Part shown: piece by piece, positions 20,301-32,992 of the stretch | How positions within the stretch are numbered: the first letter of the stretch is position 1 | Layout: every line of letters begins with the position of its first letter | Made by a program: the position numbers and the translations under genes | Assembly (NCBI RefSeq): GCF_022965805.1 | Contig: NC_133116.1 | Location: 7,894,601 to 7,958,600 of the forward strand | Reading direction: 5' to 3' | Origin: Primulina eburnea | Lineage: Eukaryota; Streptophyta; Magnoliopsida; Lamiales; Gesneriaceae | Length of the DNA: 64,000 nt | Notes under the pieces: model-generated | The model's database searches: none | Seen by the model: only the letters and a program-made list of their open reading frames with translations | What the model was told of the DNA's origin: nothing

Positions 20301-23300
20301 GTGCATGAGAACAAATCTAAATGCTTTATTTCTATAAAAGAATAATGGAGTTATGGTGAAGGGTCCCATGAACCACTGTCTTTCTTCTTAATCAGGCATT
20401 CTACAAGGCCTCAAAGCAGAGATTTGATAATGATCCCGATTTCAAGGAGAGGGCACAAAGGGCGGTGGTCAGTCTCCAGGTGTGTTAATTATAGCTCAAG
20501 GATTTGAGTTTGAGTTCTTGTAATTGTTTGGTTCTTCATGCTTCAAGCCTTGACAAGCAATTATGACCTGTTAATATTTTTTGTCAAATCAAAGCATGAA
20601 GCCATGTAATTACTGATCAGTGTTTTTGTTTTTGGTACCTGATGCTATGACTGTACACGGTAAAGACCGGAGTGCAGAAGTATAGAGATGCGTGGGCTCA
20701 CATTTGTGAAATTAGCCGAAGAGGATATGAGAAAGTTTATCAGCGGCTTGGAGTACATTTGGAGGAAAAGGTACTGCACAACTATCTGAGTAAAGTTATT
20801 CATACTGGTTTATTTTAATTTTAGTGGAATGTGTGTTTTTTTTAATATTATTTTGTTCTAGAAATATGTAATATGGGTGCATTTGTTCCTCGAGACCTCA
20901 ACGGCACGACGCCATTTCATTTTTTGTTTGCTGCCTCTAACTCGTCTACTGAGAGTTGGAATTGCTCATTGTGTAGACCTTGTACTGTAACAATTCCATT
21001 GAATGCTAGATTTATGATAACATGATTCTGTATACGCATCAGAGTATTACCAAAATGCACTATGCAGTCTATGCAGTTGATAGGCAATCTTATGGTGTGG
21101 TGGCTAATACAAAATATATTATTTTTGTAATTTAATTATTAATATTTATGACGTAGTAATTGGCCTGGTAGGTGATTGATTATATTTATGTGATGCTATT
21201 AAAGTTAATTAATTGATTTATTTTTTGGTTGAACATGTCCGTTTCACCAGGGTGAAAGTTTTTACAATCCATATATTCCACGGGTTTTAGAGTTGTTGAG
21301 TGAGAAGGGATTGATTCAGGAAAGTGAAGGTGCTCGTGTTATTTTTATTGAAGGAAAAGCTATACCGCTTATTGTTGTGAAAAGGGATGGTGGCTTCAAC
21401 TATGCCTCAACTGATCTTGCTGCTCTGTGGTGAGCTTTGAATTTTGTGTACATGGATTCATCTTGTATTCGAGGCAGTTCTCTGTGTTCTTTCCTTTTTT
21501 TTAATTGTTTGAATTTTGATTATCTTGTTTCAACCATTTTTTCCTGTTCTGAAACATTTCTTAGATAATTGTCTGAATATTTTTACCACTATTTTGCGTA
21601 TTTGTATCAATGATGTCTACTAAAAACTAATTTTGGTTAACTAAATTTTAGTATTTAATCTTTACTTGGGAGTTCGAAACTTGCACTCGATGTTTGTACC
21701 GACTTCTGCCAATGCAAAGTGTGAAATGATTTATTTTTCTTTATAGGTATCGACTGAATGAAGAAAAGGCTGATTGGATTATCTATGTAACTGATGTTGG
21801 CCAACGTGAGCACTTCGAAATGTTCTTCACAGTAAGTTTGAACATTTTTCTTCTTGTACGCATCTTGTCTATATTATTGGCGCACTGTTCGTCTTCCTGT
21901 ATTGGAGAAGGCTACAGAGCTTTATGGACTGTTCTTTCAGGCAGCTAGACGGGCTGATTGGCTTCCAGCTGATGTCAATAGTTATCCTAGAGCTAGTCAC
22001 GTAGGGTTTGGGCTTGTTTTAGGAGAGGATGGAAAACGATTCCGTACTCGAAGTACTGAAACTGTCAAACTAGTTGATTTACTTGATGAAGCCAAAAGTA
22101 AATGCAAAGCTACCTTAACTGAAAGAGGTTTGTTGCCATGTGCAATTCTTGCATTGTTTCTCTCAATTTGCTTTGCTGAATTGTTTATCTTTTGTTACTT
22201 GTACCATTAAATTAATCTTTTGAAATCTGAACCTGGCCAGGTAAGGCGAAAGAGTGGACTGAAGTTGAACTTGATGAAATGGCTGAAGCGATTGGATATG
22301 GGGCTGTTAAGTGAGTGTCCTTGATTTTGAGTTAATGAAGAGTCCCGAGAAATTAGCAATTTATCTCTATGATAAACATCTTTAGTTCATCACAAAGAAT
22401 TGATCCATATACGGATCACTTGTATGTTTGGTTTAGAGGAAGCGCTTTGTAATTTTCCCTAGATTTTACTTCTGGAATCATTAAGTAATGGTTTTTGCTG
22501 TATATTAAACAGATATGCTGACCTGAAGAATAACAGGACGACTAATTATACATTTAGTTTTCATCAAATGCTCAATGACAAGGTATGCCCATTGGATTCT
22601 ATGAGTTGCATACTAAATTCTGAGGTATTAGTTTATTCTGGGCAATATAACTATAGCAAAATTTACTTTTCGCCTCTAATGAAATGCTGTTCTTTGCTGC
22701 ATCAAATCAATAAAACTGTCCTTCCTCTTATTGCCTCCACCTGATTGGGCTTTTTCCTTTGTTCTGGTACATTAATTAGAATTCTTATCAGCTATCCTTT
22801 TTTTATTGCTTATTACTTTGTTCCTTTTTGGGCAGGGGAATACTGCTGTGTATTTGCTGTATGCACATGCTCGAATCTGTTCAATTATCAGGAAATCGGG
22901 TAAAGACATGGAAGAGTTGAAAAAGGTGGGACGACTTATGTAACGACTGTAACTTTTCATACTCAAAATTTGCGGAAAAATTAAAAATTTTCTTAAATAC
23001 GAAAATAAAATCAATACGGTCGTCACTACATCATCCATTCCCAATAAAGATTTTGTTAAAAGAAAAGTTTTCTCAAAACATCTCGCATCAAACATAGAAT
23101 CAGAGTAATTTAACTTTTGCATAAACTTAAACATTGCGGTCCTCGGGTTAGCCTCCCGCTCAGTCCAAGCCTGCCCCTTGGTCGCCACCTCCTGTCTCCT
23201 CATCAATATACTCACCTGCATCGATCAAGTCTAGTGAGTCTAAAGACTCAACACGTATAAACTGGAATAACGAGTACTACGTAATAAAATCGCATGCAAC

Positions 23301-26300
23301 TTTAAAATAGGACATACATAACTTGAAACTTGAGCTTGCATAATAAACTTGAACATACATACGTACATAACTAGACGTGTCATCAACATAAACTTTCATA
23401 AACATACTGCATACTTGAACATACATAACTTCATCATTTTGCGTAGAGGCATATTTCAAAGCAAGTGACCCATAACATAATAAATGCCTGATCAAACAAA
23501 CCACAGTACTGGGCTGACAGGGACGTATCCACTGCCACATACATGAGATCCCCGTTCATAATTTAACGGGCTGGTTGGTCCCCGTTCATAATTTAACGCT
23601 TTCCAACCACGATCTAACCCGTTCATAATTTAACGGGCGGATTGGTCCCCGTTCATAATTTAACGCTTTCCAATCCTAAACATAATTTGGTCACAAGACA
23701 TTTAGCATACCTCAAAAACTTGAAATATTTTCTTGCACGTCAACATACTTACTTGGCGTTGAGGGATTCGTTGGATCTCACTTGGGGCTGCTACTGCACA
23801 AACTAACATAAATTTTAAATACTTAACTTGCATGTCTTAGACGTAGGTACTCGAGCTCACCACCAAAGTGAATAAGTAGCTTAGGACATTCTAGTTCGCT
23901 CCTGGCTTGACCTCGTTTAATCATCGTACTAAACTATGACGTAAAACCACAAAACAAATCCTATATTTATACATAAATAAATTTTAACCATGGTGCTAAA
24001 CCATGATATAGAACCCCGAAGCAAATCTAGAAAAAAAATAAAAAATAAGTTTTTTTTTAAAATTTTTTTTTTAAAAAGGGTGTACACGTGTACGGGTCCG
24101 GGTAGACTCTGGAAATTCGTATTTTTGAAGGAAAAAGGACACGGACTCCGTGCCGGGGTCCGGGAAGGGGTCCGGGTACCCTCTGTCTTTGCAAATTCAC
24201 GAAAATTCACTAACTTAACCTTTCACCTATTCAATCCAAGCTTAAGGACCATGAACCAACACCTCTAGACTCATCCTAGGATGTTATTACATTGATTCAA
24301 ACCCATAAAAACGCCTCAAACGTCCCTAAGCATCAACAATTAATTCCAACACAACAATAACTCGTAATTAGGCATCGTTTCGCTTCCTACGACTTCTATT
24401 ACATCCCAAGCCAAACCCGACCCGAACGAACCACCAAATAACACCTAAATACATCTCGTAACATATCTAAATGCAGTAGCACAAGCCCGGCGATGTCCAA
24501 CGAAGCCTGCAACAAATAACTTCAAGAACACAATTTACATAAAAGTCGCAGCTTGAGCAGTCCCACGAAAAACTCCATAACTCACTCAATTTTCATCCAA
24601 AAATCTCGAATTTTATATCAAATCGAAGGCATCAAAAAGTTCTACAATTTTGTAGTTGAAAGTTTTCTCAAAATCCCGACGGAAAAATCGCAGTTTTCAA
24701 CAGAACAGTAAGTTACGAGTTTTCAGATCTAAAAAGTATTTCAAAACGCATTCAAACCATTTTCCGCTCAAACGACGAATGTCACACATGAATTTTTACG
24801 CATAAAAATAACACAACACATAATATGACAAGATCGATGCAGAAAGAACAGAATATACGTGCTTTTTGATATTCAAAAATACCGTGACGACGATACCGAA
24901 GCGGGGAGGGATGCGAGGTTGATCCGGGACGAACGGGGCACTAAAATCCTCAAAGGAAACACACGAAAAGTTGCTGGAAATCGAAGAGGGAAGGGGCGGC
25001 TGCTCTAGCTTGAGGAACCCTAGGTTTCACTCTTTCAAAATAATAAAATTCTGAATGTGTGTGAGTGTGTGTGTATCGGTGTGTGTGTGTGTGTGTGTAA
25101 AAGTGTGAAAATCGTGTAGTGTGTGTGTGTGGCTAGATTAGAGGATTAAAATATTGTTTAAAAAAAATTTAACCAATAATTAAAAGTTAACCCACACTAG
25201 CTCATCACTTCCTTAGAAATAAAATACACACTAATTTCAAATAAACTCCTTAATTCAAATAACACACACAAAAATGCTAATTTTAAAAGTTTCAAGCTCT
25301 ACAATTCCTAAATACATAAATAAGGCTTTTAAAATACTAAAAACTTAATAAATTATTTAAAATGCCCCACTCTTGACTTAAAATAAAATACCACACTTTA
25401 AATTGCTAAAAATCGTCACCGGTCTTTTCCTCGATCCCGCCTCGAATAATCGCCTGAAACATGAAACTCGAAAAGTATTTTACCGTGCACCAATTAAACA
25501 TAAATATTAAAATAATGCAAATTCTTAAATCGTGAATTAAAACCCAAATCAATGAATTAAGCATGCATGAAAACCATTTAATAAAATAAATAAGGAATTT
25601 AATAACTTGCACGCACGTGGTTCATGTGAATCTCAAATTTCGGGACGTCACAACTTACTTATAAGATTCTTCTGATCTTAATATGGTGATACACATTCTA
25701 GTGTTTCTGTGATGTGTTCTAATTGCTTTTATTCTCTGCTTATCTTACATAAAAGGAAACTCAAATATCAAAGTCGAAATTAACATACACTATTGAGGAA
25801 CATATTTTGCGCTTGACCAAATTCAAAGTTAACTCATGATTCACAGCAATTGTTCTTGTTTACTTTTGCAACAGAAAGGGTCGATAGACTTGGCTCATCC
25901 CGACGAACGCAGGTTGGGGCTTCATTTGCTACAGTTTGCGGAGGTAACTAACTATTTTGCCATGATATTCCTTCTTGGATGCACTCATTATTGATGGAAT
26001 TAGATCGAGTTTATGTTGAATTGAGAGAATGTAATATACACCTGTGGACTTGAAATAAGTGTCAGTCCCACATGACATACACATGATACTGATACATCCA
26101 TCAGTTTAGGCCATACAAGAAGTATTTAACTTGATGTGAATTGTTATGTAAACTAGGCCCTGATTATAGAGATAACTACTCTGACATCATCATATTCCGT
26201 TTGATCTTACTATACTTTTGCACTTCTTTACAGCATGTTGAAGAGTCATGCACTAATCTTTTACCGAATGTGCTGTGTGAATACTTGTACAATTTATCCG

Positions 26301-26644
26301 AACACTTCACAAAATTCTACACCAACTGCCAGGTATGACGTTCATTCATTTTGCATCAAGAAAAATGCTGGTAATTGATCCAGAGCAGGGCGTTCTCATA
26401 TCCAAATGGCCATGCCATAGCAATGGCTATGACATGGCATGATCCCAACCATTTGGTGTTCAAATGCCTATCTGTTGACATATAGGGATTGTGAGACAAT
26501 TTGTGTTTAAACATGATTTTACTAAACTTGTAGGTTGTTGGCTCGGCGGAGGAGACAAGTAGACTGTTGCTATGTGAGGCGACGGCAATTGTCATGAGAA
26601 AATGTTTTCATGTGCTTGGAATCACCCCAGTGTACAAAATTTGA
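17312..26644 (+). CDS. ArgRS: Arginyl-tRNA synthetase, 18 coding exons
   Basis: Class I synthetase that charges tRNA-Arg with arginine using ATP. Exons by eye: 17312-17360, 17799-18028, 18309-18448, 18620-18695, 18779-18880, 18964-19179, 19950-20030, 20396-20479, 20666-20770, 21251-21429, 21747-21831, 21941-22127, 22241-22310, 22513-22582, 22836-22925, 25875-25943, 26234-26332, 26534-26644. All junctions keep phase and sum to 680 residues. The N-terminal 93 residues (exons 1-2) are rich in Ser, Asn and hydrophobics with almost no acids, like an organelle transit peptide. The Arg-tRNA N-terminal domain then starts with [14 protein letters not shown]. The HIGH signature is HVGHLRST in exon 6, and the KMSKS region is the degenerate GKRFRTRST of eukaryotic enzymes (exon 12). 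The DALR anticodon domain ends in GITPVYKI. The start of exon 9 could instead be 20678. Intron 15 holds a solo LTR. No inactivating lesion is seen. Confidence 0.92.
22939..25652 (-). mobile_element. Solo LTR (about 2.7 kb, gypsy-like) in ArgRS intron 15
   Basis: Ends are TGTAACG and CGTCACA (TGTGACG...CGTTACA on the minus strand), flanked by a perfect 5-bp target duplication ACTTA (22934-22938 and 25653-25657). There are no internal coding regions, primer-binding site or second LTR, so this is one LTR left by recombination. It contains a paired repeat at 23551-23665 and a GT microsatellite near 25055-25130. It starts only 13 bp after the exon 15 donor. Confidence 0.85.
23551..23665. repeat. 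Nested repeat of CCCGTTCATAATTTAACG in the solo LTR
   Basis: The 18-bp word starts at 23551, 23581, 23618 and 23648. The copies form two pairs with a 67-bp period, each pair alternating with TTGGTC and CTTTCCAA words. Confidence 0.9.
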
Positions 26645-27667
26645 GCCATATTTTTTTAAAAAAATTCTTGAGATATTTATCTGTCATTGAACAGGCATAT
26701 TATGTCAGTTTATTTGATACAAGACGTTTCATATTCAATTGTAGGCTTTACAATTTCCGTTACCTTAATCACAAATTATAAGCCATTTGTGAGTTTTTTC
26801 AGATACATTGTTACCTTGTGTTTGATAGTTTCAGCAAAAGCAATATTGAATGATCTTTACATAGAAATTATCTGATGCAGCTATTGTATGTTTGCACGAT
26901 ACACGGTTGAAACTAAGTCATGTGGTCTACTTAATATGTGGTACAACTATTGGTCCTATTTATTTGTGGAATTATTACTTTAATGAGTAGGTATTCAGTG
27001 AGATAGATCGATTTGATATTTAAAATTAATATTTTTTTATGAATCAAGTTGAGTATGATATTCGTGTCACAAAATTGACCTGCTGTGTGTTTTAATTATG
27101 ATAAATTAAGACTTGTGGATATTTTTTAATGAAAAATCATATGTTCAATAGGTTTGGATGATGATTTATACATAAATGATAAATATTAATGGGAAAAATA
27201 ACTTTAAGATCTATATCTCATATGAAGTTATATTATTTTTTGCTAGTAATTGTTGGATGCACGTGTTGTACGTAAAATTTATTTAATATTTGCTGAATCT
27301 AATAAACACAAATTCAACGGTTTGTGATAAATTAGTACATTTTATCCCATTAATTTAGTTTATATTTCCATTCAATAATGTACTTCAAAAAATATCAAAT
27401 AAAATCCAACAGTCTTACTAAGATTGTTTGCATAAGATCATATTTTTGTAAAAGTGATTAAATTTATTAATTATACAAAATTGAGAAAACTCGGGAATAA
27501 GCAGTTTTTGAAAACAAATCTGGCAATATGAGAAGTGAGGATTTTTTATATATAGACAAGTGATTTTAACACTGTTTTTTTAATTAAAAATTGAAATAGA
27601 ATAGCATATAGGTCGAAGTTATTGCAAAATTTGAGTTTACGAAACACAGACATTTTTAAGTCAAACA

Positions 27668-27838
27668 CAAAAACTTTTGCGAGACGATATCACGGATCAA
27701 TTTCGTAATACGGATCTCTTATTTGGATCATTCATGAAAAATTATGCTAAGAATATTACTTTTTATTGTGAATATCGATAGGATTGATCCGTCTCACAGA
27801 TAAAGATCCGTGAAACCGTCTCACAAGAGATCTACTCT
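27668..27838 (-). mobile_element. MITE of the GAGACGGTCTCAC family, copy 1
   Basis: About 170 bp, shared with 41878-42060 and 61138-61495. Each terminal region carries an internal palindrome around GTGAGACNGTCTCAC and GATCCGTCTCAC. The middle has AAAAAGTAATA...CTTAGCATAA and a TTCATGGATGA-like word. This copy is inverted relative to the others. No coding capacity. Confidence 0.8.
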
Positions 27839-27916
27839 AAATCAAAAGCTGAGAATCATTTATTTATAGTGATTGCAAAATATTTAAACTTCATTATTTA
27901 AATTACAAATGGATCC

Positions 27917-27943
<27 letters not shown>
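27917..27943. repeat. (TA)n microsatellite
   Basis: About 13 TA units. Confidence 0.9.
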
Positions 27944-27948
<5 letters not shown>

Positions 27949-28282
27949 TACTTATTACAGCCAAAAAACAGTTGTATATATTTTTTTTAAAAAAGTGGTT
28001 GGATCGAACATAATATCTCACACGTGGGTCCCGCATTTTTTTTCCTTTGTCGCTTGCCTCCTTACCTTATGCTCTCTCATTCACTTCCCTCCAATTCCTC
28101 TTCCCATCAATCATTTTCTTGACAACTCTGTAAATCTGCACGATTTTGAGTTAGTATTTGGAGAGAGAACCACGAGTCTCTTCTTCAAATATTAACCTCC
28201 ACCTCCCTCCGTTAAATCCTCGCACTCTACATTTCACATTTTGCAAAAGCACGGCAAGAATACGGTTTAAGAAGACCGAGAA

Positions 28283-30717
28283 ATGAGGGAAATCTTACAC
28301 ATTCAGGGAGGGCAATGAGGAAACCAGATCGGGTCCAAATTCTGGGAAGTGATTTGCGATGAGCACGGTGTGGATCCGACCGGGAAATTCAGCGGAGACG
28401 GGTCGTCTGACACTCAGTTGGAACGGATCAATGTCTATTTCAACGAAGCGTCGGGTGGGAGGTACGTGCCTCGTGCGGTGCTCATGGATCTCGAGCCTGG
28501 GACAATGGACGCTATTAGATCCGGCACGTATGGACAGGTCTTCCCCCCTGATAACTTTGTGTTTGGACAGTCTGCTGCCGGGAATAATTGGGCTAAGGGA
28601 CATTATACCGAGGGAGCGGAGTTGATTGATTCGGTGCTTGATGTTGTCAGGAAAGAGGCTGAAAATTGTGATTGCTTGCAAGGTTTGTTACCTGATCCTT
28701 CATCTTCTCTTTTCTTGTTTCCTAATTGTCATCCTGCGAATTAATCAGTTGATGCATGGTTACATTTTGTATATCTGCATGGTTTGAGGCGTTATGTTTT
28801 TTTTGTGGGAAATGGGAATATTTGAAAAAAAATGTGATACATAATTTACTTTCGGGTTCCTTGTTAGCTTTGGTTTGCTCATTGATGATAGATCTTGAGC
28901 GTATTGATAAATGCGTTCATGTGATGTTGGTTTACTGGGAATTTGATCTAGATTTGGAATTGTACTTGTGCTTGAGTCGTGTCACTAGTTTATTGTAATT
29001 TTCGGATGCTCTTTTGGAGTTTTTTTAATATATAAAATCAAGACATTTGTGATCGTTGAATTGGGTGAAAATGTCGATTTTCATGAGCTAATTATTGATC
29101 GTTCAACTTTATTACGTTGTTTTGCATTTTGATGGTAGAGTCTGTGGGGAACATCCTTCTGTTGCAAAATTATGCTTGCGCCTCACAGAGTGTCTGCCTT
29201 CTTGAATTGAGATATATGCGTATAACCATATTTATTGTTAATGGGACTTGGGAACTCCATACCAGATGCAAATTACAAATATTAGTTTTTATAATTTTTT
29301 TGCTATTGTATTTGATTTTAGTATGTTTCATTGCTTCCAATTATATTGGGACACTTACTGTACTGCTGAAGTTTTAACACATTGCATTTTGTCCACGTTA
29401 GTATGACATTGCTCGTTGCTTGAGGATCTCACGTGTTTTCCCCTTCTATAATATAGTTGATCAAGTTTTTAATCACTATGCAATTCTTCCAATAAAAACA
29501 AGGGGAAGAAGAATTCCCCAGACAGTCATTAAATTTTCATTGGTTTCACATGGTCAGGGTTCCAGGTTTGCCATTCACTGGGAGGCGGCACGGGATCTGG
29601 CATGGGTACCCTCTTGATTTCAAAGATCAGAGAGGAATATCCAGACAGGATGATGCTTACGTTTTCTGTTTTCCCTTCACCAAAGGTCTCCGGCACTGTT
29701 GTTGAACCATATAATGCTACACTTTCTGTGCACCAATTGGTGGAGAACGCAGATGAATGCATGGTACTTGACAATGAAGCGCACTATGACATCTGTTTCA
29801 GGACGTTGAAGCTCAGCACTCCTAGCTGTAAGCAACTATTTAGTTACTTCAAGAAATCATATAAAAAGCCACATCTCTTGGTTTTTAATTCGTTGTTTTT
29901 AATTTATCTTTAAAAAGTAAAATCCCAACCAAGTGTCACCTTTTCTTCTAAGAATCTTCTGTATCAAACAAGCTCTTTCTGTTGAGACTGCAAGTTATTG
30001 AATCATTTTTTTTCCCAGATAAAAACAAATTTTTTTTTGCCAGTTGGAGACTTGAACCACTTGATCTCTGCAACTATGAGTGGAGTAACCTGTTGTTTAA
30101 GGTTCCCTGGTCAGCTCAATTCCGATCTCAGAAAACTCGGAGTGAACTTGATACCTTTCCCACGACTCCATTTCTTCATGGTGGGATTCGCCCCACTCAC
30201 CTCTCGTGGATCCCAGCAATACATCTCTCTCACCGTTCCCGAGCTAACTCAACAAATGTGGGATGCCAAGAACATGATGTGTGCTGCTGATCCTCGTCAT
30301 GGTCGCTATCTGACCGCCTCTGCCATGTTCCGTGGGAAAATGAACACCAAAGAGGTGGATGAACAGATGCTTAATGTGCAGAACAAGAACTCATCATACT
30401 TTGTTGAGTGGATCCTAAATAATGTGAAATCTAGTGTGTGTGACATCCCACCTCGAGGTCTGAAAATGGCATCCACTTTCATTGGAAATTCGACATCAAT
30501 TCAAGAAATGTTTAGGAGAGTGAGTGAACAATTCACTGTCATGTTCGAAGGCTTTCTTGCACTGGTATACCGGGAAGGCATGGATGAAATGGAGTTCACT
30601 GAAGCTGAGAGTAATATGAATGATCTGGTGGTTGAGTACCAGCAATATCAAGATGCCACTGAAGACGACGATGAAGAGTATGAACACGAGGGTGGTGAAG
30701 AGGTTTACGAAGGTTGA
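28283..30717 (+). pseudogene. TUB: Beta-tubulin gene, probably inactivated
   Basis: Three exons in the standard plant beta-tubulin layout: 28283-28682, 29558-29827, 30044-30717 (447 codons if read through). It starts with the MREI autoregulation motif; [11 protein letters not shown], the GTP-binding glycine loop, is intact, as are [15 protein letters not shown] and the acidic tail. Lesions: codon 12, normally the nucleotide-pocket Cys, is TGA (28316-28318). In exon 3 the conserved segment after VMF is replaced by ten residues in another frame between two compensating indels (about 30543-30577). Several conserved positions are changed (D to G after SPKVS, P to L in EWILNN). An 82-bp tandem duplication spans the stop codon. 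The early stop makes a normal product impossible unless translation restarts downstream. Confidence 0.9.
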
Positions 30718-30797
30718 GTACCAGCAATATCAAGATGCCACTGAAGACGACGATGAAGAGTATGAACACGAGGGTGGTGAAGAGGTTTACGAAGGTT
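30631..30797 (+). repeat. 82-bp tandem duplication across the tubulin stop codon
   Basis: The block starting GTTGAGTACCAGCAATATC at 30631 is repeated exactly from 30713. Because 82 is not a multiple of three, the junction creates a TGA (30715-30717) just after the codon for the last Gly. The encoded C-terminus is therefore the same as without the duplication, and the second copy lies after the stop. Confidence 0.95.
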
Positions 30798-31579
30798 AAT
30801 ATGGTAGTATTCTCATTACTTTCTGCGCTCTCAAATCTTCTACCACATAATTGTGTTTCATTTCATATATTTAGATGATGATATGTGGAATAAATTATTT
30901 TAAGACACATTATCATTCATCTATACACATGAGTTAGCAGATGAAATATTATTAGAAATAGGAGATTTGAGATCGCATTCCCGTTTTGTTTCTTCCATGT
31001 ATCGTGTAACATTTTCTTTGTTGTGTTCTCATTCTTCCAGTTTGCTGATGTGTTTTCCACAAGTTTCATGTTATGTACTGTGTTTAGTATGAATATTATT
31101 TGTCAATGTGTTTTAAATGCATTTGTTTGGTAAATGTAATATTTCCCCCAGTATGATCAGTGTATTCTGCTTGGAGATTAATTATGGGCCAAACCAGGAG
31201 ACCCCTCCCTCTGTTAAAAGTTAAATGAAACTCTATGTAACACATAGGCTCAGACTCATGTCACAGTTGCCAAAACATGAAATGTGGCAAAAAAAGATTT
31301 TTGGGGTAAATGCTATTTTGAAAACCAATACCAATAGAAGAATGCAAATATCGAATTAATGATCATTTAAAAAGTTCTCTACTACTAAGTCAATCCTAAA
31401 TTTTGAAAAAAGAGTAATTAATATCATGTTCTTGGTATTTTTATACCACAAGCGTTCCTCATGGACTTAATCTGGATTATTCCCTTCCTCATCCTCCTAG
31501 CTTCAGCCAATCTGACCCGATTATCAGCTATCTCTTGATTCTCATCCAACGGCTGAGTTGAGTCCACCCCAAAAGCCAG
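30798..31579. other. 3' flank of the tubulin pseudogene
   Basis: No coding feature is recognised; A+T-rich sequence with mRNA-3'-end-like T-rich blocks. Confidence 0.5.
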
Positions 31580-31810
31580 TTAGGTTGGGCCGATACGGTT
31601 GACCGACTCAAGCCCATTATTAGGTGGGTACACTTGGGTTCTAATGGGCCCAAATGGAAGATAAAGTTTATGAGCCGTCTGATCAGCAACGAACGGCTGG
31701 CGATGAGGCAACATGATAGTTTCATCATGCTGGATAAAATCCATTCCAAGGTTCAGAAATCTTCCCATGTACCTTTCAGGCTCTTCTTTTCTTTGGCGAG
31801 TTTTTAGTGC
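31580..31810 (-). CDS. Last exon of an unrecognised gene (partial)
   Basis: On the minus strand a clean acceptor (TTCTTTACAG) at 31811 is followed by 77 codons ending in TAA at 31580. The peptide starts ALKTRQRKEEPERYMGRF and continues with a hydrophobic LNLGMDFI, then a Pro/Gln-rich part with YLPFGPI and YPPNN. A possible donor GAG-GTATAAAT lies near 31982-31990 for the preceding exon, and the copia element at 31994 begins about 10 bp beyond it. I do not recognise the family. The composition and splice signals suggest a genuine host gene whose upstream part was separated by the insertion. Confidence 0.5.
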   Translation of the reverse strand, partial: ALKTRQRKEEPERYMGRFLNLGMDFIQHDETIMLPHRQPFVADQTAHKLYLPFGPIRTQVYPPNNGLESVNRIGPT

Positions 31811-31993
31811 CTGTAAAGAAGATAAATACGGTCACCAAATAAACCAAAATAATAGCAAAAACATCCATCTCATATATAATAATACTAATTATTATTATAT
31901 GATTTGTCACATCATAATTCGCAATCGAATAATGTGAATTTCTTATTCTGTAAAAAAAATTCATGAAAGTGATGGATTTATACCTCTTGTTTC

Positions 31994-32286
31994 TGTTGAA
32001 AAATTATTTAAAAATGTGAAAAATATTTGTGTTGAAAATGTGAATGTTGAATGTTGAAAATTAGGTAAAATTAGGTGTTGAATATTGAAAATTAGTGTGT
32101 GATGATGTATGTAATGATGTATTTTATTTTTGGTTTATTTGTAAAAAATTTCTATAAATAGATCTCTCATTTGTGAAGAAAATCACAATTGAGTAGATAG
32201 AAAAATATTATAAAGTGTGTTGTTTGGTAAATTTTGAGTTTTTGAGATTTTTATTTTTTACCATAAATTTTTACTTTTTCACAACA
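31994..32286 (+). repeat. 5' LTR of copia element E
   Basis: 293 bp, TGTTGAAAAATT...TCACAACA, with CTATAAATAGATC near 32151. It is the same family as 2230-2505. Confidence 0.85.
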
Positions 32287-32809
32287 CATTATCACGAAGC
32301 TCTAAAAGTCCTACATCCTTTTCCAAACTCCAAACAGAAGAAAAAAGTAACAAAATTAATAATATTTATAATACTGTTATTTATTTATTGTGTATATATT
32401 TAATATATAATATAATGTTATTATTAGAAATAATACAAATAAATTTTTCAAAAACTTGTTATAAATCCTGGGATGATGTTAAGACGACATCCCACACTCC
32501 CGGTAAGGGATACGACAAGTATAAAAGCCTATAATATTTTTAAACAAAATAACTTATGATACCTCTTTATAATAATGTGATATGATATACATAATTATTT
32601 AAACATGACTAATATTATATACACCATATTATTACCATAAAATTATACAAATACATACAATTATTTTTTTATACACCAACGGTAATAAACGGTAACAAAA
32701 CGGCTAGTTTTTGCTCTATAAATACAATCTCACAAATATATTCAATCATTCCAACTTTCTCTTCTTCTCTAAAAATTATTCTTCATCAAATTTTCGAAGA
32801 AAAAAGAAG

Positions 32810-32959
32810 ATGAATTTCATGAGGTTATTTTTAATTATTTTGGTTATCATACTCACCAGTCTTGTATTTATCGGAGAATATCCTCCTCATGTGTTTTTTT
32901 ATTTTACGAATACTTGTACTTATTGTTTATCCATTACTTTATATTGCAATATTCATTAA
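32810..32959 (+). pseudogene. Degenerate hydrophobic micro-ORF in leader of element E
   Basis: Counterpart of 1551-1706. The first half keeps the hydrophobic LFLIILVIILTSLVFIGEY stretch. A net 2-bp loss in a T-run then shifts the frame and makes the second half Cys/Thr-rich and less hydrophobic. It ends at 32959, about 30 bp before gag. Confidence 0.5.
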
Positions 32960-32992
32960 ATAATAAAATGCATCGTAATTTTTAGTACCACC

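Larger units (their letters stand above)
26645..28282. other. Intergenic region between ArgRS and beta-tubulin pseudogene
   Basis: A+T-rich. It holds a MITE copy (27668-27838) and a (TA)n run (27917-27943). The last 250 bp are CT-rich and resemble a plant promoter and leader for the tubulin sequence. Confidence 0.5.

Noticed and set aside
23929..24268. Two overlapping ORFs inside the solo LTR
   Set aside because: Opposite-strand frames over the same low-complexity sequence; no domain, within a non-coding LTR.
28295..28681. 128-codon ORF antisense to tubulin exon 1
   Set aside because: Shadow of the conserved sense exon; no motif of its own.
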